In this document: in pieces, positions 1 through 8,300 of the stretch
Layout: the number at the start of each line of letters is the position of its first letter
How positions within the stretch are numbered: the stretch's first letter is position 1
Assembly (NCBI GenBank): GCA_030267965.1
Contig: BRYA01000295.1
Location: 61,668 to 74,314 of the forward strand
Length of the DNA: 12,647 nt
From: Triparma columacea
Taxonomy: Eukaryota > Sar > Bolidophyceae > Parmales > Triparmaceae
Direction: 5' to 3'
Notes under the pieces: model-generated
The model's input: the letters and a program-made list of their open reading frames with translations, nothing else
What the model was told of the DNA's origin: nothing
Databases searched by the model: none
Position numbers and translations under genes: made by a program

Positions 1-26
1 CCCCCCCCCCCCCCACACCCTTCCAG
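1..26 (+). other. intron tail with poly-C acceptor tract
   Basis: The window opens inside an intron of the P4-ATPase gene. A run of 14 C residues is followed by a short pyrimidine stretch and the acceptor CTTCCAG, with coding sequence from 27. Further introns of the gene lie at 204-290, 527-660, 1142-1237, 1325-1416 and 1885-1981 (87-134 bases). All donors are GTGAG. Two more acceptors have near-pure C tracts (1386-1403 and about 1967-1980). Confidence 0.8.
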
Positions 27-3000
27 GTTGGCGACATCCTGGTCGTCGGTAAGGATGAGCCTCTTCCTGCCGATATCATTATTGTTAGCACAGCTGACGC
101 CGAACACGGCCTTTGTTTCATCGACACATGCAACATTGACGGGGAGACGAACCTCAAGACCATGAACTCTCTCGAGTGCACCAAGAAACTTGCAACGGAT
201 GAGGTGAGGAATGTGGCGAAGACCTTTGTCACCTCATCTTTTGACCCCCACCCACCCTACCCCATTCCCCCTTCCTGCTGCCGCTCATAGGAAATGGGAA
301 AGCTCAAGTTCGAAGTCGAGTGCGAGAACCCCAACCCTAGCCTTTACACTTTCTCAGGCAGCGTCTTGACGAATCACCATGACTCCAGGGTCTCCGTCGG
401 TGTCTCGAATGTCCTCCTGCGTGGCTGCATCTTGAGGCAAACAAAGCGCGTCTACGGAGTCGTCATTTTCACCGGGCACGACACCAAGCTTTACAAGAAT
501 GCCAGCGCCGCCCCCTTCAAAGTTAGGTGAGAACGGGCGTCTCTCAGAGGCCAAAAAACAAAGTAACTCGATTAAGACAAGACGACATCCCTTCGCCCTT
601 AACTATGAGGCGAACGCAACCTCTATTAACCACTAATGCGTCCCTTTCCGCTCACCGCAGCTACTTGATGAGAATGATGAACCGCTGCCTCATCCTTGTC
701 TTCGTTTTTCAGGGTATCATTTGTGCTACCAACACGTGGTCCGCAAAGACGCTCAGCAAGAGCAAGACCGGGGAGAACATGAACTACATCACAAATCCAA
801 ATTGGCTAAATGAGACAAAGAACGAAGACTTTAACTTCAACTTGAAACTCGAGCTCGGGATTGGCTTCGAGGTGGAGACTTGGCTCACCTTCATCGTCGC
901 ATATAGTAACCTTATACCTATTAGCCTTTACGTCGCGCTCGAGATGGTCAAGGTCTTCCAAGTGGTGCTTATTAACAACGACAAGCACATCTACCACGAG
1001 GAAAGCAACACCCCCACTAACGCCAGAACAAGTAACTTGGTCGAAGAGCTCGGGCAAGTTAGGTTCATCTTCTCTGATAAGACGGGGACGCTCACTTGCA
1101 ACATCATGGAGTTTGCCTGTTGCAGTATTTTCGGGAGGAAGGTGAGAGGACAGGTCCTGCGCGCTCGGCGGCTGTAGGAGACAAGACCCCCCCAAAACAA
1201 CATCGAGCTGACTCTCTCCTCTCCTGTCCTCTCGTAGTTCCACACCCAGAAAGCAATCCAGGTGGAGAACAGTACCTTTCTTGACAGCGAGGTTTACAAT
1301 GCCATGGCAGCTGAGGGGGGAGAGGTGAGTTTCTTGGTCAACCCTCATACCCTACGTCAACATGTAAGCCCAGAGACAATCTAAGCCCCCCTCCCCCCCC
1401 CCCTCCTCATGAACAGGAGTTCGAAGTGCAGCAGATATTTTGGCAGCTCCTCGCATCCTGCCACACCGTTCTTGCAGAGTACCCCGACGACTCTCCCGAC
1501 GACCTCTCCAAGGTGAAATACCAGGCCAGCTCGCCAGACGAAGCAGCTTTGGTGGCCGCCGCCAGAGACATTGCCTTCGGCTTCCTCAAGGGCACCCCCG
1601 TGAAGTACCAGATCGTCAACAAGGTCAAGGGAAAGACAGAAATGTGGGATGTCCTTGCTGTTATAGAATTCAATAGCACGAGAAAGAGAATGAGCATCAT
1701 CACGAGGACCCCAGAAGGCAAGATCATTCTTTTCTGCAAGGGGGCCGACAACATCATCATTGACAGGCTCCACGATGGGAAGCACTTGAGTCCGATTGAA
1801 GATACCAAGGTCCACCTTGCCGAGTACGCTGAGATCGGTCTCAGGACTCTTTGCTTGGCCTACAAGGAGTTGTCCGAGGAAGAGGTGAGAATTGCTGCTG
1901 CCGAAGCGAGTTGCATGGGCAACTGATGTGTTTTCAATTATCCCCCAATCCTCACCCCCTTCTTCCCCCCCCCGCCCCCAGTACTCCACCTTCGCCAGCA
2001 AGTGGCACGAGGCCAGCTTGTTGATCGACAACAGGGACACGGTTCAGGACGAGTTAGCAGAGCGCATTGAAACAGGCCTCACTCTGGTCGGGGCAACCGC
2101 CATCGAAGACAAGCTGCAGGACGGTGTTCCAGAGGCCATTGAGACCTTGGCTGAGGCTGGCATCAAGCTTTGGGTTCTCACCGGCGACAAGCAGGAGACG
2201 GCCATCAACATTGGCTTCTCGTGCAGGCTGCTCACGCAGGACATGCACATGCACATTCTCTCCGGCGCCCTCACGGTTGCCGAGTTGAAGCAGCACATAA
2301 TGGAAATCATGATGAACGATGTAGGTTTATCAACCAAGGAGCCCGAGAAGGAGAAGAAAGAGGACATCAGGCACGCTATTGTCATCGACGGGGCGACCTT
2401 GACCCTGGCCCTGAACGACGAGGTCAAAATGGAGTTCCTCGACTTTGCGTTGCACTGCGACGTTTGCATCTGCTGTAGGGTCAGCCCGAAGCAGAAGGCC
2501 GAAGTCGTCAAGCTCGTCAAGGACAATCTCACGAACCCCCCAGTGATTACACTAGCAATAGGCGATGGTGCGAACGATGTGAGCATGATACAGGCGGCGC
2601 ACATTGGGATTGGTATTAGCGGTCAGGAGGGCATGCAGGCAGTGAGGGCAAGCGACTTCAGCATCGCACAATTCCGATTCCTCGTGAGGCTCCTGCTGGT
2701 CCACGGCAGCTGGGCGTACAAGAGAGTCGCCAAGTTCATCCTCTTCTACTTCTACAAAAACATGGCCAACGTGTTGACCGAGTATTTCTTTGCGTACTCT
2801 GCGGCCTTCAGCGGGCAGATCCTCTTCGCCGACTGGCTCAGCATTGGGTACAACGCCGCTTACAGTAGTTTCGGGTGCATATTCGGATTTTGCCTCGACC
2901 AAGACGTGCACGCCCCCACCATCCTCGCTAACCCCCGCCTGTACGAGTTCTCCATGTTTGGTATGGGCTTCGACATGTACAAGTTCTTCTGGTGGATGAT

Positions 3001-3499
3001 TGTGGCCTTGTGGCACGGTGCCGTTTGCTACTACTTACCCTTCGGCTTCATGAACGACGTTAAGGCAGACGATGGGATTGATATGGGACATTGGTTCCAC
3101 GGAACCACTTCATTTGTCACTCTCATCCTCGTGGTTCATTTCAAACTTGGCCTTATGATCTATAGCTGGAACAAGTTAGTGTGGATCGCCATCGGGGTAG
3201 AGGTAGGGCTATTCTTTGTTACCTTCTTCATTCTCTGCACCTACTGGATGTCCACGTCCATGGGCTGGCAAGAAGAAATGCTAGGAATGGCCGTGCTGCT
3301 CTTCACGACCCCCAAATTTTACCTGTGCGTCTTCATCACAGGCATTGCTGCCCTCATACCTGACGCAGTCGTCAGGTACGTTGACTTCAACTACTTCCCG
3401 CTCCCCCACAACATCTTCCATGAGATAGAGCGTGGATATACAAGCGACGGCTACAAAAAGCCCGGAAAAAATGGCAAAACCATAGTCCAACCAAATTGA
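27..3499 (+). CDS. P4-type ATPase (phospholipid flippase), 5' end outside window
   Basis: Exons read as 27-203, 291-526, 661-1141, 1238-1324, 1417-1884 and 1982-3499, joined by GT-AG introns that keep one frame and give 988 residues to TGA at 3497-3499. Visible motifs, numbered in this partial protein: DGETNLK of the actuator domain (38-44), PISL in membrane segment 4 (224-227), the phosphorylated Asp in SDKTGTLT (D277), [11 protein letters not shown] of the nucleotide-binding domain (about 362-372), TGDKQETA (550-557), [11 protein letters not shown] (from 677), then six C-terminal membrane segments and a short tail. PISL and SPDEAAL are typical of P4 ATPases, which move aminophospholipids from the outer to the cytosolic leaflet, usually with a CDC50 partner; no such gene is seen here. 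Family members are usually 1100-1300 residues, so roughly 150-250 residues with segments 1-2 lie upstream. Oddities: DKTGTLTCN where Q, R or E is usual after LT, and a loop reading SSFGCI (778-783) where many relatives have TSLP. Substrate cannot be told. Confidence 0.95.
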
Positions 3500-3650
3500 C
3501 TTGGTTTGAGTGATAAGGGCAGGGTAACATGACTTATGTAATGGTGGAAGAGAAACTAAGAAGCACACATGGGCGGTTACCACGAACGAGAAGATAATTT
3601 AAGTAACAACAAAGGCTGGAACCATTTTTGCCTACTGAACCCCCCCCCTT
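3500..3650. other. convergent intergenic region (two 3' ends)
   Basis: This 151-base gap separates the stop of the P4-ATPase (plus strand) from the stop of the HAD gene (minus strand), so it must hold both 3' untranslated regions, possibly overlapping. I see no canonical AATAAA on either strand and no gene. A run of nine C residues at about 3640-3648 lies just beyond the HAD stop. Confidence 0.6.
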
Positions 3651-4594
3651 TTATTTCGCATCTACATCCCACTCTCCTCTCCAGAGGCATCCTACTTTTT
3701 CCCTCATCTGAGATATCGAGCTCATGACGACGTCAACATTGGGATCATCTGCAGAGGGCACATCCCCAACGTCGTGAAGAGAGGGGTCAACCATGACGAG
3801 AACTGCAGGCGAGTGAAGGGGGATGGTGTAAGAAGTCGGCTAAGATGACACGTGCCTCTGTTTCCTCACCTGTCTTCATCCCAATTCCCTTTGCAGCCCT
3901 GACATTTTTCATGGAATCCTCAAACATAACCGCCTTCGTGGGATCATCGCAACCAATGCCCTTGAGAACCTTACGAAACGCAGCGGGCTCAGGCTTGCAG
4001 ACTGGCATCACATCATCGACGCCGTAGATGTTCTCATCCTCAAAAAACTCACGAACCTTGAGGGTTTCCAAAACCTTGAGGGGAGGGGGGGGGGGGGGGG
4101 ATACCAGGAACCAGTTAGGTGATGCGGGCGAAGACCATGCGCCCTCATTCCCCGACACGCACCTTGCAACAATAAGCCCTCGGACCATTTGAAAAGATAC
4201 ACAACTTCACAGGCGAGCTGGCCTTCAAGCTTCGGAGCGCCTTAATTAGATCATCATTGACCTCCAGAATCTCTTCGAACTTACAACCCGTGACCCAATA
4301 CTTGGCCAAGTCGCCAGCATCAAACATCCGAGGGCTCCCATCTTCATTGGGAGGCAAGGCCCCCTCTTCACTTGCTACGGTTAGGGCCTTGATTGTCGAA
4401 TGATACTTCTCAAAATACACATTGCGGAACTCACGAGCATCGTCAATGTTCTTGAAACCGCACTTATCAACCATGTATTGACAAGCTACCTCATAATTGC
4501 GATGGGTTGTGAACCCGTTTGTCACAGGATAGAGGGTGTCGTCAATATCGAACACAAGGTGTGTAATATTGGTGGACGACAATTGCTGCGCCAT
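3651..4594 (-). CDS. HAD-superfamily pyrimidine 5'-nucleotidase-like hydrolase
   Basis: Three exons read on the minus strand as 4594-4163, 4074-3870 and 3802-3651, giving 262 residues and a TAA stop. The introns are 88 and 67 bases; the first has the less common donor GTGCGT. All four HAD motifs are present: motif I FDIDDTLYP (nucleophile D16, acid/base D18), motif II IFSNG (S135), motif III Lys in VCKPEP (K171) and motif IV FEDS (D197), followed by the usual AAKGIGMKT segment. The cap lies between motifs I and II. The splices are supported by continuity: RAYCC-K/VLETLKV across intron 1, and KTG-VLV across intron 2. This pattern fits the Sdt1/Phm8-like pyrimidine nucleotidase group found in yeasts, plants and algae, which removes phosphate from nucleoside monophosphates; the exact substrate (UMP/CMP, or another small phosphate ester) is not readable. 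No signal peptide is evident, so it is likely cytosolic. Gene and length look intact. Confidence 0.9.
4085..4100 (-). repeat. 16-base G/C homopolymer in HAD intron 1
   Basis: Sixteen consecutive G on the plus strand (C on the transcribed minus strand) form the pyrimidine tract just upstream of the acceptor of the first HAD intron (CTCAAG, exon from 4074). It is a likely site of length variation and sequencing error, but lies outside coding sequence. Confidence 0.85.
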
Positions 4595-4600
4595 CTGAAA

Positions 4601-4609
4601 TTATATATA
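4601..4609. promoter_or_regulatory. TATA-like stretch beside the HAD start codon
   Basis: TTATATATA lies only six bases from the HAD ATG. On the minus strand the neighbouring bases read as a pyrimidine tract, then TATATATAATTTCAG directly before ATG, which looks as much like a splice acceptor of a leader intron as a promoter element. On the plus strand it could instead be the TATA box of a transcript running toward 4764. Both readings are inference. Confidence 0.3.
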
Positions 4610-4764
4610 GGCAAAAGGGGGAGGATGGAAATAAGCTAAGAAAATCACAAATAACTTTTCCTCTTGGGACACCCTGGGGAATCTTTGGGAAACAGCGATT
4701 GTTGAAATCTCAGGAAGGTCAGCGACAAATTTCATTTAGAGTTTTTGGTCTGTTGGTGCCGCAG

Positions 4765-5265
4765 GTGAGATCAATATGGACTACAGGAGAAGCTTGTCGG
4801 ACCGTGTTTCATTTCTTCGTAAGAACTGATTTCAATTGCGCGTTTTGGTGCGTTAAAAGGGTCATGAGAGCTGGCTGAGAGCTGGCAAAAACACGAGAAC
4901 CTGTCTGAAAATGTCAAATTTTGCCTCCCCTTGAAAGCATTAGACAATCTGGAGGACGTTATAGGTCCGAAAGTAACACAGGGGATGAGTTGAGATGGGT
5001 GGGAACACGACGACATCTCATTAGCTTCCTAGCCAAGAAGATTATGAGACGAGAAGCTGTTAGTTCAAAGTGTAGTTTACCTAATTTCATCTTGCGAGAT
5101 ATCAATAGGAGCGATATTCTATATAATGCACACACGAAGGGAAGCTATCGACACCCAACAACAATCCCGGCACGGGGGTGGGCGCCCTATTGTTCTTGGT
5201 ATATTGTGGTCGACATTTTGGCTCACACTTTCACCCCGTAACCCCATCTCTGTCCTCATCCGCAG
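4765..5265 (+). other. possible 5'-UTR intron of the START-array gene
   Basis: CAG|GTGAGA at 4764/4765 is a strong donor and TCATCCGCAG ending at 5265 a strong acceptor, after a pyrimidine-rich stretch. Joining them would give a leader exon, then an exon from 5266 in which the ATG frame is closed by TAA at 5267 and 5282 before the ATG at 5306. The leader would carry a four-codon upstream frame starting at about 4634. At 501 bases it would be longer than most introns here, so the model is tentative. Confidence 0.3.
5120..5126 (+). promoter_or_regulatory. TATA-like box upstream of START-array gene
   Basis: TATATAA lies 180 bases before the ATG at 5306. It would place transcription start near 5150, with the 5' untranslated region holding the acceptor-like site at 5265. 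This competes with the leader-intron model, in which this box would be intronic. Confidence 0.3.
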
Positions 5266-5305
5266 ATAAAGGTTCACAAGATAAGGAATTAGATTTGACG
5301 GCGAT

Positions 5306-8300
5306 ATGAGTGGTAACGCTCCTGTTAAGAGTGAACGAGGAGAAATCGGTCATGGCATCCCAACAGAACCCATGCGCTTGAACATCTCAAGACAGGTGCT
5401 CGAGAGGACTTCAACAAGCGGAGAAGGTGAGATGAGAGTGACTGGGGGGGTCTTGAGGGCGATAAAGTAGAGGAGGGAGGGCGGTTGGCGCGAGAAGGGG
5501 GTGGACAACTTGAAGTGGGACAAAATATATTCTCCATCTACTGCTAGCTCACTCAGCACTCCCTAACGCAGGACATACCTCTAATCACAATAGATCGGCG
5601 GGAGATGGGGGGGGAGGGGATCGACTCCTTTCTGGGAAAGTCTCTGTCGAATTCCCTGACGGCAATGTCAATTTTGACAAAACCCCTCCCACCACCGAGC
5701 CGACATTTCACCCAAGTTCAAACACTGGTGTGGATCTAAAAGGTAAGCAAAGGGCAAGGCGGCGTTGTTGTTGGGGTCTAGGAGAAGGAGAGGGGGGGGG
5801 GATGACTACTTCCGTTCCCGAGTAATGCACAATTTTATAGCTCACCAACGAAATCTCATCGACGTCATTTGTTCACCCCCGCAGAGATGAATGGGAGTGA
5901 CGCACAGATTTGGGCGAAGAGCAATGTAGAAGACCCCCCTAATTATAAGGGAGACCCAACGCCGTCAGAGGGTGCGAAAGGGACGGAGATTTCAATTGAG
6001 AAAAAGGAGGAAGTCACAAGGATGGTTTCGCATAATGCAAACGCTGAAGGGGTTGAGCGAGGTGAGTTCGGGTAGTCTTAGGCTGCCTGATGAGGTGGAG
6101 GTGAAGGAGAGGCTGCTTTCGGCGCTTATCGGGCAGCTGAGGTTCGTCAAATTTCATCCATGCGAACTCCGCTAATCTCATCGCCAAACGTACCGTCACG
6201 GATGTAACCACGCCTACCATCACAGCAGGGCCTCGAGGCGGTTATCATACTCAAGTATTACCTCATGAGGGATCTCTCTCTGAGGGTGACGGAGTCTTGC
6301 TGCCGTCGCAGGTCGCCAGTACAAGCGAGGGCATGAAATTAAACACGTCAAGTGAGAAGAGTGCGCTCGACACTAAAGCCGAGGGAGCTGAAAGAGGTGA
6401 GATAAGGGTAGATGGGGGTTTGAGTGGGGAGGAAGATGATAAGGGAGGTTTAGCGCGCGGAGTTTGTGTGACTACAGAGGCTCGTCAAATATCATTTAGT
6501 ATATGTGTCAACTCCACCAACACGTATGTCTTCATAAACAAACGCCCACGCTTACATTCACAGCGACGCCTCTAAAGGGCGCTCACTCTCTGGTAGGAGG
6601 AGGGGATCCCCTTGATACAGTGGGGGGTGTTTCGCTGTCGTCACATATAGAGAATTCAAGTGAGGATATGCAAGAGGTGAGATGACTTGAGGAGCGAAGT
6701 GACGGGCTGAAAATGTTAAGGATTGCGAGGGAGAACATACGCAGGAGTCTTTAATTCTGTATAAGATGCATCTCAAGCATCACACACTCCCGCTGCGATT
6801 CTAACTCTTCTTCGTAAAACCCCATTCTTGCACAACTCTTCATGCTTGTCACAGGTAAGAATGATAGGAGTAAAAGAGATGCCGCTCGTTGCAAGCCACG
6901 CCACGCCCATGCATGTAATGCTTTTTGTCTCTAAATATAATCTTGCCTCCCCTACGCGCGACGTTACCATTCCTAAGTTACTAACGTCTTTGCTTTCGCG
7001 ATTTGCTTCGCTCCTCACAGGAAAAGGACACAGAAAATGAATCCCGAGGAGGGAAAGAAGAGCGTGTGGAGGAGACTCATATACTTCAGGTTGACGCCCC
7101 GATGTCCGATAACTGCCATTCAGTACCCGATCTAGGCAATGAGAGGCAAATTACTCCGTCTACGTCAATTGAAAGACATCGTGGGGACGCTGAACGAGGT
7201 GAGTTCGTGTCAGGGGGTTGTCGAGTTGGAGTCCATTGATGTGCTATAGGGAAACGAGGACGATATGTAGGAACACACGTGGAAATCTTTTCAGTTTGAC
7301 TAACAAACACCATAATCGTCATTACCGCAGACTCCAAAAATAGTCATGAGGACGCCGGACGAGGTGAGTTGTGCGTTGAGAGGCGGAAAAGAAAAATACA
7401 TTTTAATACTCTAGAAGAGTATCTAGAAGAGAGCGGAAGAGTCGCGGGAGGGCGCGTTGAAACTTTGTAGTTTTTCTCACCGCCTGCGTGCGGAACGCAC
7501 GGAGCCGTTCGCGGAGGGCCTGGCCCTCGGCGTCGAGCTCGACGGGCCGCGGCCGCGGCGCATGCGCGCGTGTGCCGGTCTGCGGTGACCGCATGGGATC
7601 CATCTCCAGCGACCGCGTGGGTTCCGTCTGCGGCGACCGCATGGGATCTGTCTGCGGCGACCGCATGGGTTCCGTCTGCGGCGACCGCATGGGGCGCTTC
7701 TGCAGCGACCTCATTGATTCTGTCTCCGGCAACCGCGTGGAACGCTTGATATGCTACACAGAAACGAGGAGCACGCGTGGAAATCTCTTCATGTTGACTA
7801 ACAAACACCATAATCGCCGTTACCGCAGACTCTGAAAATAGTCACGAGGACACGGGACGAGGTGAGTTGTGCGTTGAGAGCCGGAAGAGAAAAATACATT
7901 TTAATACTCTAGACGAGAGCGGGAGAGTCGCGGGAGGACGAGTTGAAACATTGTAATTTTTTCTCACTTTGTACAATGTTGTCCACTTCGCAGTCATGAC
8001 ATTAGATCCTGACAACACCGTCACGAACAAAGACTCCCCGCAGTCCCTCTCTAGCCCCGATCTTGCCTCTTCCACTACGCAAGGACAAGTAGATATTGAT
8101 TACGCAGCTCTTGGACCCGAGCAAGGCAAACTTGTGAAACTTCTTGAGGAGAGAGGAGCCGTTGAAGGCCTCATAGACAACTCTACCGGCGTCGATGTGA
8201 AGGTTATGGAGCTCGCTGGTGTTTTCCACGACGAGCGTGACAAGATCGTTGGCTATATCCTCACCGATTGTGAGCAGGGCAAGTTCCGGAGGAAGACTCT

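Larger units (their letters stand above)
4595..5305. promoter_or_regulatory. divergent intergenic region, likely shared promoter
   Basis: These 711 bases separate the start codons of the minus-strand HAD gene and the plus-strand START-array gene. No convincing protein gene is present: short open frames on both strands (plus 4921-5241, minus 4771-5016) show no family signature and begin at non-ATG or arbitrary starts. Two TATA-like stretches (4601-4609 and 5120-5126), a donor-like CAG|GTGAGA at 4764/4765 and an acceptor-like ATCCGCAG ending at 5265 are the visible signals. Which TATA-like site serves which gene is not decided by the sequence. Confidence 0.5.

Noticed and set aside
4921..5241. 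106-codon open frame on the plus strand in the divergent intergenic region
   Set aside because: It begins at TTG, has no family signature, and overlaps TATA-like and splice-like signals of the downstream gene.
6310..6312. Alternative acceptor TCGCAG for exon 4 at about 6311
   Set aside because: In the required phase 1 it meets TGA within 15 codons, while the acceptor at 6228 stays open.
6855..7037. Open frame downstream of the AG|GT site, considered as an extra exon
   Set aside because: No good donor closes it before the exon 6 acceptor, and AG|GT is better read as a recursive site; intron retention would reach TGA only in another phase.
7403..7732. Minus-strand open frame with MRSPQT-type repeats
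   Set aside because: It is opposite introns of a well-supported plus-strand gene and owes its openness to a 24-base repeat; kept only as a finding.
7578..7745. CRISPR array
   Set aside because: Units are contiguous without spacers and the context is a eukaryotic intron.
7488..7835. Plus-strand open frame across the minisatellite
   Set aside because: No pyrimidine-tract acceptor before it and no GTGAG/GTAAG donor after it; it runs into microexon 8 in the wrong frame.
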